DNA of 64,000 bases from Catellatospora paridis (lineage in GTDB: Bacteria; Actinomycetota; Actinomycetes; Mycobacteriales; Micromonosporaceae). Within the stretch, counting starts at the first letter, position 1. Each line of letters opens with the position of its first letter. The notes under the pieces are model-generated. The model saw nothing but the letters and a program-made list of their open reading frames with translations. It did no database searches and had not been told where the DNA came from. The position numbers were made by a program, and so were the translations under genes. Positions 47,883-56,802 of the stretch are shown one piece after another. The DNA lies in the NCBI RefSeq assembly GCF_009720365.1, contig NZ_ML769313.1, positions 1 to 64,000 of the forward strand, given 5' to 3'.

Positions 47883-49802
47883 TTATGGACGCGGGGCGGT
47901 GCGGGTCGCCGGGTGGGTGTGCCCCGCGGACGGAGTCGGGCGCGGGGTGGGGCTTGCGCCCACGACGGCGGCGCGGCTCGGGGACGGGCTCGGGGCGGCC
48001 GCAGGAGTGCGGTTCGGGGATGGGCTCGGCGCGGCGGTCGGTGTGCGGCTCGGCGAGGCCGACGGGCGGGCGCCGGCCGCGGCGGGGGCCGACGGCGAGG
48101 TGCTCGGCGACGGTGCGGTCGAGGGCGAGGCGCTCGGTGCGGCCGACGGCGCCGGGTTCGCGGCGGGCGCCGGGACCGCGGTCGAGCCGGTGCTGCCGTA
48201 GGTGAAGGTGACCTCGGCCGTGTCGCTCCCGGTCAGGCTGTTGGTCAGCTGCCAGACCAGGCCGGCGTCGCCGGAGGCGTCGATGGCGCCCGGCGTGAAG
48301 ACCTTGTCGCCGTTCCAGTCGCCGATCAGCGGCACCGTGTACACCGCACCGAAGCCCACGTGGATCTGGGTCGGACCGGCCATGTTGGCGTTGCTCAGGT
48401 AGTAGTCGTGGCGCTCGCCGTCCATGTCGACGGTGCCGGGCGTGAAGGTGCGGTTGCCGTCCCAGTCGCCGACGATCGGCGTCTTGGCGGCGTCGCCGTA
48501 CTCGAACTCGACCTCGGTCAGCGGCTTGGCGAACGTGTTCGTGAGCTGCCACTCGTGCAGCTTGCCGCTGCTGTCCACCGCGCCCGGGGTGAACGTGCCG
48601 TTGCCGTCCCAGTCGCCGACGACCGGGATGTCCTCGATGTCACCGAAGCCGGTGTGGATGTCGGCGGGCCCACTGCGGAAGCCGTTGGCCAGGTAGAAGT
48701 CGCGGCGTTTGCCCTCGGCGTCGACCGTGCCCGGCGTGTACGTGCCGTTGCCGTCCCAGTCGCCCACGATCGGCGTCTTCTCCGCGTCGCCGTACGTGAA
48801 GTCCAGCGCCGGATCGGGGGTGCCGTCCAGCGTGTTGGACAGCCGCCAGCGCCAGGTCTCGCCCTCGGCGCTGACCAGGCCGGGGGTCATCGTGCCGTTG
48901 CCGTCCCAGTCGCCGACGACCGGGCGGGGCAGCGGCCCGGCCGGGTTCGCGGCGAGGCTCGCCAGGTCGGCCAGGTTGCCGTTGAAGACGTTCTGGTCGC
49001 CGGGGAGTTTGCCGTGGTTGGCGTACTGCCACAGCGTCCAGCGGTCCCACCCGGCGGGCAGCCCGCGCACCTTGTCGGTGTAGCTGGACACGAACAGGTA
49101 GTGGTCGCCGAAATCGGCGTTGCGCCCGGTGCACGGGTTCCACCAGTTCGGGTTCGTGTAGATCATCGTGGCGCTGCCGGTGCGCTCGCGTACCCGCTGG
49201 GTGAAGTCGCGGATGAAGCGGACCAGCTCGCTCTTGGACTTGCCCCAGCACGGACCCGGCGCGACGAGTTTGCCGCCCAGCTTGTACGGCCACTCGATGT
49301 CGAGCATGGGCGGCAGGCTGCGCCCGTCGTTGCGGTACTGCGCCCGGTCCAGGAAGAAGTCGGCCTGGGTGCGCCCGTTGGTCTTGTCCGGCCGGGCGAA
49401 GTGGTACGCCCCGAAGAGGATGCCGTTCTTGCGCGCCCCGCTGTAGTTGTCCTTGAACGAGGAGTCGACGTAGTGCACGCCCTCGGTCGCCTTGGCGTAG
49501 ACGAACTTCGCGCCCTTGTCGGCGACCTTCCCCCAGTCGATGTTGCCCTGGTGGTGCGACACGTCGATGCCGGTGACCGGATACCCGCCGGGCGCGGCGG
49601 CCATCACCCGGGCCGCCGCGGACGGTGCCGCCAGCTCCGACGGGGTGCCCGCGCCCGCCCAGCCGTCGGTGATCGGCTTGCCGTCGGGCCCGAGTGGGTC
49701 CGGGGGCGGCGCGGCCCCGGCCGGCAGCGCGGTCAGGGACAGGAGCAGTCCGGCCGCGGCGAGGACGACGCGGCGGGCTCCGGCGGTGCGGTGACGGTTC
49801 AC
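47883..49802 (-). CDS. GH25 lysozyme with five GDWDGNG repeats and Pro/Ser-rich tail
   Basis: 639 residues from GTG 49802 (GGAGAGCC upstream). Signal peptide ends at about ALPAGA-A. GH25 domain about 60-290: GIDVSHHQGNIDW (Asp) and PPMLDIEW (Glu). Then five 48-residue repeats, each starting P[VI]VGDWDGNG, about 295-535, then a Ser/Pro/Ala tail of about 100 residues ending basic (RTAPRP). Cuts N-acetylmuramic acid linkages of peptidoglycan. The gene 7 bp upstream encodes an NlpC/P60-like protein with the same repeats, same operon. The acidic DxDxDG loops could bind calcium (inference). Confidence 0.9.
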   Translation of the reverse strand: MNRHRTAGARRVVLAAAGLLLSLTALPAGAAPPPDPLGPDGKPITDGWAGAGTPSELAAPSAAARVMAAAPGGYPVTGIDVSHHQGNIDWGKVADKGAKFVYAKATEGVHYVDSSFKDNYSGARKNGILFGAYHFARPDKTNGRTQADFFLDRAQYRNDGRSLPPMLDIEWPYKLGGKLVAPGPCWGKSKSELVRFIRDFTQRVRERTGSATMIYTNPNWWNPCTGRNADFGDHYLFVSSYTDKVRGLPAGWDRWTLWQYANHGKLPGDQNVFNGNLADLASLAANPAGPLPRPVVGDWDGNGTMTPGLVSAEGETWRWRLSNTLDGTPDPALDFTYGDAEKTPIVGDWDGNGTYTPGTVDAEGKRRDFYLANGFRSGPADIHTGFGDIEDIPVVGDWDGNGTFTPGAVDSSGKLHEWQLTNTFAKPLTEVEFEYGDAAKTPIVGDWDGNRTFTPGTVDMDGERHDYYLSNANMAGPTQIHVGFGAVYTVPLIGDWNGDKVFTPGAIDASGDAGLVWQLTNSLTGSDTAEVTFTYGSTGSTAVPAPAANPAPSAAPSASPSTAPSPSTSPSAPAAAGARPSASPSRTPTAAPSPSPNRTPAAAPSPSPSRAAVVGASPTPRPTPSAGHTHPATRTAPRP

Positions 49803-49809
49803 GGCTCTC

Positions 49810-51600
49810 CTAGTGCAGAACGGTGGGCTGGTCCAGCGGTGGCACCCCGGGCGGCGGCGCGAACTCGGCGGCCGCACCGGCCGACGGGGTCGACGACGAC
49901 CCGCCCGGCGGTGGCGCGGCGTCCGCACCCGGGGCCGCGGAGGGCGCGTCCGGGTTCGGGGACGGCCCGACGGACGCCCCCGGCGTGGGGGCGGGGCTCG
50001 GCACGGGTCCGGTGGGCAGCGGCGTGCCGGGCAGGACTACGCCCGGCAGGACCGCGCCGGTGGGTGCCGTGCCAGGGGACGGGGTGCCGGGCACGGGCGC
50101 GGCCGGGGACAGGCTCGCCGAGGGGCGTGGCCTGGGGAGCATGCTCGGCGAGGCGGACGGGGACGGGCTCGCGCCGCCGCTCGGGGCCGTCGGCGCGCCG
50201 GCATACGCGAAGACGGTGTCGGCGATCCCGCTGATCAGCGCGTTGGACAGCCGCCACTCGTGGCCCGCGGCGGGGTCGGCGACACCGGGGGTGACGAAGC
50301 CGTCGCCGTCCCAGTCGCCGGTCACCGGCAGCTGCGCCATGTCCCCGAAGGACACCTCGGCGTCGGTCGCCGGGTCGTCGAGGCTGTTGGTGAGCGCCCA
50401 GTCCCGGTGCTCGCCGTCGGTGTCGACGACGCCGGGCGTGCTCACCCGGTCGCCGTTCCAGTCGCCGACCACCGGCGCGGAGTCCACGTCGCCGAACCCG
50501 AGGTGCAGGTCGTGGTCGCCGCCGGTCAGGCTGTTCGCGAGATACCAGTCGCGCACGTCGCCCTCGGCGTCGACCACGCCCGGGGTGTAGGTGCCGTCAC
50601 CGTCCCAGTCCCCGACGACCGGCGTCTTCTCCACGTCCCCGTAGCCGACCCGCACGTCGGGCTCGCCGCCGCGCAGCGAGTTGGACAGATACCAGTCGTG
50701 GTGGTCGCCGGTCAGGTCGACGGTGCCGGGCGTCCACCGGCCGTCGCCGTCCCAGTCCCCGACGATCGGCAGTTTGCGCACGTCGCCGAAGAGGAAGTCG
50801 GCGTCGGTCGACGCGCCCCGCGGGTCGTCGGACAGCCGCCAGCGCCACGCGTCGCCCTCCGGCACGGCGGTCCCGGCGGTGACCCGGCCGTCGCCGTCCC
50901 AGTCGCCGGTCACCGGATACCAGACCGCCTCGTTCTCGATCACGTTGCGGTAGCGGTAGGACTTGTACCTCTTCGTGCTGTAGCCCGAGTCCGACCAGGT
51001 GCGGTGCTTGACCGAGGGCGGCGTCTGCTCGTACATGACGAAGTCGCCGCCGGGCTCGTCGATCCAGCGCTCGAACAGCACCACGTGCGAGCCGTCCTTC
51101 GGCCGCGCCCGGTTGTGGTAGAGCAGCATGTCGCCGGGGCGCATCTGCTCGAAGTCGACGCGCTCGCCGACCTGGTGCAGGTCCCCGGTCCAGTGGTTGC
51201 GGCCGAGTTCCCAGGCCATCGAGACGTATCCGGAGCAGTCGGTGCGCCAGCCCTTGCGGAACTTCAGCTGGCTGTAGCCGACCTGCGCGTCGGCCCAGAT
51301 CGCGGCGCGGGCGAGGATCTGCATGCGGGTGATCGGGCGGCCGAGGCCGCGTGACGGCCCGGCCAGGCCGTCGGGCTGCAGCGGCAGGCCCTGCGCGTCG
51401 ACGCCCTGCGGGCGGAGCACGTCCGGGTCGTCGGCGCCGTCGGGCACCCCCGCCGCGGGTGCGGCCAGCGCGAGTGCCGCGGCGACGGCCAGCAGGCCCG
51501 CGGCGGCCCGGTGCAGCGGACCGCGTGCCCGCTCGCCGTGCCGCAGGGGCCTGCGGGCCAGGACGTTCCCGCTCTCCTCGCATGATCCGCAATGCCGCAT
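49810..51600 (-). CDS. NlpC/P60-like cell-wall hydrolase with five GDWDGDG repeats
   Basis: 596 residues. Signal peptide with hydrophobic core about 33-50 (AAAGLLAVAAALALAAP). Catalytic Cys122 in DCSGYVSMAW and His172 in DGSHVVLFE, as in NlpC/P60/CHAP-like cysteine peptidases. Then five repeats of about 48 residues (GDWDGDGRVT, GDWDGDGRWTPG, etc.), and a long Pro/Ser/Gly tail. RBS before ATG 51600 is weak, and a shorter start is possible. First gene of a two-gene operon with the GH25 lysozyme. Predicted to cleave peptide cross-links while its partner cuts glycan. Confidence 0.85.
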   Translation of the reverse strand: MRHCGSCEESGNVLARRPLRHGERARGPLHRAAAGLLAVAAALALAAPAAGVPDGADDPDVLRPQGVDAQGLPLQPDGLAGPSRGLGRPITRMQILARAAIWADAQVGYSQLKFRKGWRTDCSGYVSMAWELGRNHWTGDLHQVGERVDFEQMRPGDMLLYHNRARPKDGSHVVLFERWIDEPGGDFVMYEQTPPSVKHRTWSDSGYSTKRYKSYRYRNVIENEAVWYPVTGDWDGDGRVTAGTAVPEGDAWRWRLSDDPRGASTDADFLFGDVRKLPIVGDWDGDGRWTPGTVDLTGDHHDWYLSNSLRGGEPDVRVGYGDVEKTPVVGDWDGDGTYTPGVVDAEGDVRDWYLANSLTGGDHDLHLGFGDVDSAPVVGDWNGDRVSTPGVVDTDGEHRDWALTNSLDDPATDAEVSFGDMAQLPVTGDWDGDGFVTPGVADPAAGHEWRLSNALISGIADTVFAYAGAPTAPSGGASPSPSASPSMLPRPRPSASLSPAAPVPGTPSPGTAPTGAVLPGVVLPGTPLPTGPVPSPAPTPGASVGPSPNPDAPSAAPGADAAPPPGGSSSTPSAGAAAEFAPPPGVPPLDQPTVLH

Positions 51601-51733
51601 GCCGTGTCAACGAGCGGTGCGAGATGGCGTTGCGCCTGCTCGGGCGCGCCGTGAGGCGATCTTCCGGGCGCGTCGGACGTTTCGGTCCGCGCGGCGGCGG
51701 GAATCCCCACAGCAGCCTGAAAGGAGATCGACC

Positions 51734-52060
51734 ATGCCTCAGCAGGCCTGGAGCGACAAGCGTGAGCGCCAGTACAAGCACATCAAGGCCAGCGCCGAGG
51801 AACGCGGCAAGTCCGAGGACGTCGCCGAGGAGATCGCCGCCCGCACCGTGAACAAGGAACGGGCCCGTGCCGGCGAGGCCAAGCAGTCCAGCGCGCTGTC
51901 GAAGAAGGACATCTCCTCGGGGCGGCGTGGCGGGCTGCGCTCGCACCGCGGCGAGGGCGGCCGCACCCGCGACCAGCTCTACGAGGAGGCCAGGAAGAAG
52001 AACGTCAAGGGTCGCTCGACCATGACGAAGGCGGAGCTCCAGCGCGCCGTCGACCGCTGA
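51734..52060 (+). CDS. Small basic Rho-N/SAP-like protein
   Basis: 108 residues, highly charged. N-half resembles plasmid-stabilisation-type small proteins (DKRERQYKHIKASAEERG); C-terminal YEEARKKNVKGRSTMTKAEL resembles a Rho N-terminal/HeH nucleic-acid-binding motif. Excellent RBS AAGGAG 6 bp before ATG 51734. Likely stress-related nucleic-acid-binding protein (inference). Confidence 0.8.
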   Translation: MPQQAWSDKRERQYKHIKASAEERGKSEDVAEEIAARTVNKERARAGEAKQSSALSKKDISSGRRGGLRSHRGEGGRTRDQLYEEARKKNVKGRSTMTKAELQRAVDR

Positions 52061-52105
52061 GCCCGCCGGTCACCGTGGACCGCGTCCTGGTTGCTCCGGG
52101 CTCAG
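52057..52105. terminator. Inverted repeat containing both convergent stop codons
   Basis: CTGAGCCCG (52057-52065) and CGGGCTCAG (52097-52105), 9-bp arms with a 31-nt loop; each arm contains the TGA of one of the two converging genes. Possible weak terminator. Confidence 0.35.
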
Positions 52106-52326
52106 GTCGCGGGCGGTGTCATCACGGCGTGCGTGTGCAGCGCATCGAGGACCTCGTCCTGGGCGTACTCGCCTTCGGGCAGGGTGTCGATGGACAGCAG
52201 CACGTCCGAGGGCATGTCCTCGGCGACCGCCCGGCGGCGCAGTTCGGCGACGCTGAGCCGCTCCTCTCCGATGAACAGCGTGTCCAGCAGCGTCTCCAGC
52301 ATCTCGCCGGAGGTGTTCTCGGTCAT
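52102..52326 (-). CDS. Small protein, DUF2795-like
   Basis: 74 residues. LSVAELRRRAVAEDMPSDVL and the IDTLPEGEYAQDEVLDAL ending resemble the DUF2795 pattern (helix, LP..Y, helix). Start ATG 52326. Same fold type appears in the next gene (52465). Function unknown. Confidence 0.7.
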   Translation of the reverse strand: MTENTSGEMLETLLDTLFIGEERLSVAELRRRAVAEDMPSDVLLSIDTLPEGEYAQDEVLDALHTHAVMTPPAT

Positions 52327-52464
52327 CGCCCCGCCCCCTCCCGTACGCGATCCGGCAGCAGTCCTACCCAGTGTCCGCCTGGTCGCACCCGCGCGCGGCG
52401 GTTCCGCCGGGACAAACCGGGTGAAGACGTTTCAGTTCGCCGGTCTGCGGGAACCCGGGACCGT

Positions 52465-52794
52465 ATGACGCACACACCGTATGGCAGCAGGCAAGCCATC
52501 GACCCGGTCGAGGACGACCTCGATGCGCGGTCCTGGGACACGCCCGGCCGCGACGGCGTCGTGGGCGACGACGAGCGCGACCCCGACCGGCGCGAGCTGC
52601 GCGCCCGGATCGGCCAGCAGGTGTCGCTGGCGACGTTCCCCGCCACCGCCGAGCAGCTGCTCGAGGTGGCACGCCGCGGCGACGCCCCCGACGAGGTGCT
52701 CGACGAACTGGGCACGCTGGAGTCCGGGCGCACCTTCGAGAACGCGCGGGAGCTGTGGCAGGCCCTCGGGCTCGAGGTCGAGGAGCGCTTCTGA
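52465..52794 (+). CDS. DUF2795-like protein with acidic N-tail
   Basis: 109 residues. N-terminal 45 residues acidic and disordered (DPVEDDLDARSWDTPGRDG). Then RIGQQVSLATFPATAEQLLE and DEVLDELGTLESGRTFENAR, DUF2795-like. Function unknown. Confidence 0.72.
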   Translation: MTHTPYGSRQAIDPVEDDLDARSWDTPGRDGVVGDDERDPDRRELRARIGQQVSLATFPATAEQLLEVARRGDAPDEVLDELGTLESGRTFENARELWQALGLEVEERF

Positions 52795-52876
52795 CGCGTA
52801 GCCCGGCGCGCGGCGACCGGACCCCGCACGGGCGGAACACCCGCGCGGAGGCGGTCCGGCATGGTGAGGTCATCAC

Positions 52877-53275
52877 ATGGCCGACGAGGGCGGCACGGGA
52901 CTGGTGCCCGGGATCGACGATCCCGGGCCGATCGGCGCCGTCCGCGAGGGCATGCATGTCGTCGACAGCACCGGGGCCGAGCTGGGCACCGTGCAGGACG
53001 TCAAGATCGGTGACCCGGCCGCGGTCACCACGCAGGGCCAGCGGATGAGCGAGTCGGTGAGCCTGTTCGGGCGGATCGCCCAGGAGGCGGCCGGTCCGGA
53101 ACCGGACGTCGAGCAGGAGCTCGCCGACCTGCTGCTGCGCGAGGGCTACGTGAAGATCAAGAGCAGGGTGCCACTGCGGCGCGGCCGTTATGCCGGGGCC
53201 GCCCAGATCGCCGGCGTACGAGACGGGGTGGTGACGCTGAACGTGCCGGCCGAGCACCTCGCCGCCGAGGTGTGA
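52877..53275 (+). CDS. DUF2171/PRC-barrel-like protein
   Basis: 132 residues. REGMHVVDSTGAELGTVQDV KIGDP is the DUF2171/PRC-barrel-like start, followed by a helix-rich acidic middle and VKIKSRVPLRRGRYAGAAQI. Often encoded near stress genes in actinomycetes. GTGAGG precedes the ATG by about 10 bp. Confidence 0.8.
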   Translation: MADEGGTGLVPGIDDPGPIGAVREGMHVVDSTGAELGTVQDVKIGDPAAVTTQGQRMSESVSLFGRIAQEAAGPEPDVEQELADLLLREGYVKIKSRVPLRRGRYAGAAQIAGVRDGVVTLNVPAEHLAAEV

Positions 53276-53315
53276 TCGGTTCCGATCGGGCGGATCTTGA
53301 AGGGAGTCGGTTCGG

Positions 53316-53558
53316 GTGGACAGGATCGCCGCGAAGTTCGTGCACGGCGCTGCCGAGATCACGCGGGAGATAGAGGTGGACTCGGCCGTCGATCCGCCGG
53401 AGACGTACTCGATCTGGCTGCCGACCGGGCTGGACGCCGACCGGGACCGCTGGGTCGGGGACGACCCGTGGGAGGCCGTGTACGTGCGCGAGGCCAACCC
53501 GGCCGGGGAGCCGGCCTGGATCTACCGCTTCCGGGCGCTGGTCGACCCGGAGGAGTGA
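53316..53558 (+). CDS. Small hypothetical protein
   Basis: 80 residues from GTG 53316 (GAAGGGAG upstream). TYSIWLPTGLDADRDRWVG and AWIYRFRALVDPEE; no family recognised. Same-strand neighbour of the DUF2171 gene, 40 bp apart; GC3-biased. Confidence 0.68.
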   Translation: MDRIAAKFVHGAAEITREIEVDSAVDPPETYSIWLPTGLDADRDRWVGDDPWEAVYVREANPAGEPAWIYRFRALVDPEE

Positions 53559-53592
53559 CCCGCCGCCGCGCCCGGGCGGTGCCGGCTGCCGC

Positions 53593-55176
53593 TCACGGCC
53601 GGGTCCGGGCCAGCAGTTCCACGGCGGCGACCACCTCGGCGGGGTCGACCTCGCCGAGGCAGGGGTGGCCGGGCTGGGCGCAGGTGAGCGCGCGGGTGTC
53701 GCGGCACGGCGCGTCGGGGTCGCCCAGCCGTACGTGCGGCACGCCCTGCGGACCCCACCGGGCGAACGGCACCGTCGGCGCGAACATGCTCACCACCGGG
53801 GTGCCTACGGCCGCGGCCAGGTGCGCCGGGCCGGTGTTGCCGACGACCAGGCACGCCGAACCGGCCAGCAGCCGGCCGAGCATGGCGAGGTCGGTGTGCC
53901 CGCCGAGGTCGCCCGCCACGTCACCGGCCACCTCGGCGGTCAGCTCGGTCTCCTCGGGGCCCCCGGTGACCAGCACCTCCCGGCCGGAACGCACCAGCTC
54001 GCGCACGATCTCGACGGCGATCTTGCGGGGCAGCCCGCGGGCCGAGGCGTCCGCGCCGGGATGCACGACGACGCGGCCGGTACGCGCTCCCGTCGCCGCC
54101 AGCACCGTGCGCAGCCGCCCGTCGTCACCGGGCGGCAGGCCGTAGCCGGCCGCGGCGGCCAGCGACAGCGCGCGCTGCGCCTCGGGCAGGTCGTCGGGCA
54201 CGCGGTGGCGGACGTCGAGCAGCGCCCCGGGATAGTCCTCACACACGGCGCTGATCCGGCCGACCCCGGCCAGCCGCAGCAGCAGCGCGGTGGGCAGCGG
54301 CGACTCGGCCGCCGAGGTGAAGACGACGGCCTCGTCGATCTGCCAGCAGCGCACCGTGTCGATGAGGCCGTTCACGGCCGACCGGTCGACCGGCGACGGA
54401 TCGCGTTCGGCCCAGGGCGTGCGCCACTCCAGGACCCGGGTCACGCCGGGCAGCAGCCGCCCGGCGGGCGCCCCCGGCGGCCCGGTGAGCAGGGTGACCG
54501 AGTGCGCCCGAGTGGCCAGCGCCCGCAGCGCGGGCCCGGTGAGCAGCACGTCTCCGGCCGAGCCGGCGCGTACCGCGAGCACGTTGCGGGGCTCGTCGGC
54601 ACCCGCCGGGCCGGGGCGCAGCAGCTGCCGGCGGTCGAGCACCCACTCGGCGGCGCCGAGCAGGCTGGACACGCGGTAGGGAGCCGCGGCGGCCTCGGCC
54701 ACGCAGGTCTGCCCGGTCGGCACCAGCAGACCGGTCGCCCCGGCCGCCGCCGCGGCCTGCAGGTCGGTGCCGAGGTCGCCGACCATGACGCAGCGGTGCG
54801 GGCCGATGCCGAGCGCGCGGGCCGCGGCGGTGATCAGGCCGGGAGCCGGTTTGCGGCAGGTGCACCCGTCGGCGGGCGTGTGCCAGCAGGTCTGCCACGT
54901 GTCGAAGGGGCCGAGCAGCTGCTCGATGCGGGTGTCGACCGCCTCGGCCTGCGCGCGGGTGACGAACCCGAAGCCGACCGCGGACTGGTGCGACACGACG
55001 CCGATCCGCAGGCCGGCGTCGCGCAGCAGGTCCAGCGCCGCGCGTACGCCGGGCATCGGCACGACCAGATCGGGGTCGCTGAGCCGGGGCACCTCGCGGA
55101 TCAGGGTGTTGTCGCGGTCGAACAGCACCGCGTCGTACAGGCTGGTGGGGCTGCTGTCGATCTCCGCTCTGCGCAC
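53593..55176 (-). CDS. Fusion of GmhB-like HAD phosphatase and GT9 heptosyltransferase-like protein
   Basis: 527 residues. Residues 1-190: HAD-IIIA phosphatase as in GmhB, with LFDRDNT (Asp20, Asp22) and zinc loop CWHTPADGCTCRKP. Residues 198-520: GT9 (ADP-heptose:LPS heptosyltransferase-like), with LAVRAGSAGDVLLTGPALRA start, VVVHPGADAS and VVGNTGPAHLAAAVGTP. An actinomycete has no LPS, so the product probably adds heptose or a similar sugar to another glycan or natural product. No gmhA or hldE nearby. Confidence 0.92.
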   Translation of the reverse strand: MRRAEIDSSPTSLYDAVLFDRDNTLIREVPRLSDPDLVVPMPGVRAALDLLRDAGLRIGVVSHQSAVGFGFVTRAQAEAVDTRIEQLLGPFDTWQTCWHTPADGCTCRKPAPGLITAAARALGIGPHRCVMVGDLGTDLQAAAAAGATGLLVPTGQTCVAEAAAAPYRVSSLLGAAEWVLDRRQLLRPGPAGADEPRNVLAVRAGSAGDVLLTGPALRALATRAHSVTLLTGPPGAPAGRLLPGVTRVLEWRTPWAERDPSPVDRSAVNGLIDTVRCWQIDEAVVFTSAAESPLPTALLLRLAGVGRISAVCEDYPGALLDVRHRVPDDLPEAQRALSLAAAAGYGLPPGDDGRLRTVLAATGARTGRVVVHPGADASARGLPRKIAVEIVRELVRSGREVLVTGGPEETELTAEVAGDVAGDLGGHTDLAMLGRLLAGSACLVVGNTGPAHLAAAVGTPVVSMFAPTVPFARWGPQGVPHVRLGDPDAPCRDTRALTCAQPGHPCLGEVDPAEVVAAVELLARTRP

Positions 55177-55302
55177 CAGCCCGGATTACCCTGTCTTACC
55201 TACACCAAACATCCCACAGTGTGGTTTCCCTCGTGAATGCCGCAAGCATCCTTTTCTCCAGCCCGAGACATCGGTCTAGCAGCCTAGGAAGATCTAGGCG
55301 CG

Positions 55303-55830
55303 GTGCCCCCGCAGACAGGTGGCGGCAGACCGGCGAATGAGCCCCGCGCGGTTCGGTCACGACGAGACTGGAAGGGGGTGGGGGAGCAGCTGGCCGGACG
55401 GACGATCCGCGACGTGATGACAGGCCGCCCGGTGTGCGTCGACGCCGGCACGACGCTGACCGAGGCGGCTCGGCTGATGCGAGATCACGGCATCGGCGAC
55501 GTCCTGGTGACCACCGCGGACGAACAGCTGATCGGCATCGTCACCAGCGGGGACATCGTGCGGGTGGTCGCCGCGGAACGCGATCCCGGCACCGTGCTCG
55601 CCGGCGAGCTGACGAACCGGGAACTGGTGACGGTGCACGCCGACGACGACACCGGGGAGGCCGCCCGGATCATGAAGGCGCGGTCGCTGCGCCGCCTGCC
55701 CGTCTGCGAACGCGACCGGGTCATCGGCGTCATCACCTGGAACGACCTGACCCGCGGCCAGCGGCCCCAGCCGCCCGAATCGGACGAGGGCGCGCCCGGG
55801 ATGGGCTGGTCCACGAGGCCGGACGGCTGA
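55303..55830 (+). CDS. CBS domain pair protein
   Basis: 175 residues from GTG 55303; GTG 55378 would give 150 residues starting just before the domain and may be the true start. Two CBS motifs: GRTIRDVMTGRPVCV to VTSGDIVRVVAAE and ELTNRELVTVHADDD to VITWNDLTRG. Usually binds adenosine ligands or regulates; stand-alone CBS proteins of this type are common dormancy/stress genes in actinomycetes. Confidence 0.88.
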   Translation: MPPQTGGGRPANEPRAVRSRRDWKGVGEQLAGRTIRDVMTGRPVCVDAGTTLTEAARLMRDHGIGDVLVTTADEQLIGIVTSGDIVRVVAAERDPGTVLAGELTNRELVTVHADDDTGEAARIMKARSLRRLPVCERDRVIGVITWNDLTRGQRPQPPESDEGAPGMGWSTRPDG

Positions 55831-55855
55831 TTCGGCGGCCTGCGCGGGGTGCGGG

Positions 55856-56794
55856 TCAGGCGTTGAGGCCGAGGCGGATCGTGCAGCCGTGCTCCGCCGC
55901 GTCGACGGTGAGGTCGTCGGTCATCTGGCGGGCCAGCCACAACCCCATGCCGCCCGCCCCGACCGGCCGGTCCGTCGGCACGTAGCCGCTGTACGGGCTG
56001 AAGCAGCGACCGCCGTCGGACACCGCGCACAGTGCCCGTTTGCCGTCGGACCACAGGCGTACCCGCACCGGGGGCGCGCCGTGCAGGAGCGCGTTGGTGG
56101 CGACCTCGCTGACGGCCAGCACGAACCCCTGCACGGCGTACGCGGACATGCCGTCGCCGAGCAGCGCCTGCTCCACGGCGGCGCGCAGTGCGGCCAGGTC
56201 GCGGGGGTCGGCGACGTCGAGCCTGGGCGGGCCGTCCTCCAGCGGGTCGGGCCAGCGCATGCGGGCCTCGCCGAGCAGGGTCGCCGGGTCGGTGTAGCCG
56301 GCGCTGGGCACCCGCCCGCCTTCGGCGAGCAGGTGGGAGTGGCTGCTTTCGCCCGCACGCAGGATCTCCGGGGGGACCCGGCGGCGGTCGTACAGGCACA
56401 GATTCCAGATCGGGTAGGCGGCCAGGGCCTGGCCGAGCGCGGCGTCGAAGCGGGCCCATTCCCACTGCCCGCTCGGGCGCGAGCCGAAGTCGATCTCGGT
56501 CACCACGCGGACCCGGCCGCTGCCGCGCCGCTGCTCGCGTTCGACGAGTTCGCGGTATGCGGTCAGGGCCGCCACGGTGCCGCCGTGGACGTCGTCGCGG
56601 GGCAGCTCGACGACCTGGTGGTCGCCCATCGCCGCGCGCAGTAGGGCGGCGTTGTCGGGGCGGCAGATCAGCACGACGCTGTCGCCGGCGGTCGCGCCGC
56701 CGCGCAGGAACGGCACCACCGCGTCCAGCAGCTGGTCGTCATGCTGGTACTGCAGGGCGTCGTGGCGGCTGGGGGGCTGGTGCGGGAGGTTCAT
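55856..56794 (-). CDS. MEDS domain + anti-sigma HATPase (sensor/serine kinase)
   Basis: 312 residues from ATG 56794 (GAGG 6 bp upstream); ATG 56806 overlapping the upstream stop is an alternative. Residues about 10-165: MEDS sensory domain (DDQLLDAVVPFLRGGATAGD). Residues about 195-312: HATPase_c of RsbW/SpoIIAB type (VSEVATNALLHGAPPVRV, GMGLWLARQM). Likely phosphorylates an anti-anti-sigma protein. Co-transcribed with the SpoIIE phosphatase. Confidence 0.88.
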   Translation of the reverse strand: MNLPHQPPSRHDALQYQHDDQLLDAVVPFLRGGATAGDSVVLICRPDNAALLRAAMGDHQVVELPRDDVHGGTVAALTAYRELVEREQRRGSGRVRVVTEIDFGSRPSGQWEWARFDAALGQALAAYPIWNLCLYDRRRVPPEILRAGESSHSHLLAEGGRVPSAGYTDPATLLGEARMRWPDPLEDGPPRLDVADPRDLAALRAAVEQALLGDGMSAYAVQGFVLAVSEVATNALLHGAPPVRVRLWSDGKRALCAVSDGGRCFSPYSGYVPTDRPVGAGGMGLWLARQMTDDLTVDAAEHGCTIRLGLNA

Positions 56795-56802
56795 GCCGCG
56801 CC

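Noticed and set aside
47353-48205. Open frames on the + strand across arcA end and the intergenic palindrome
   Set aside because: They overlap the real arginine deiminase and lysozyme genes and read through the palindrome; composition is that of a shadow frame.
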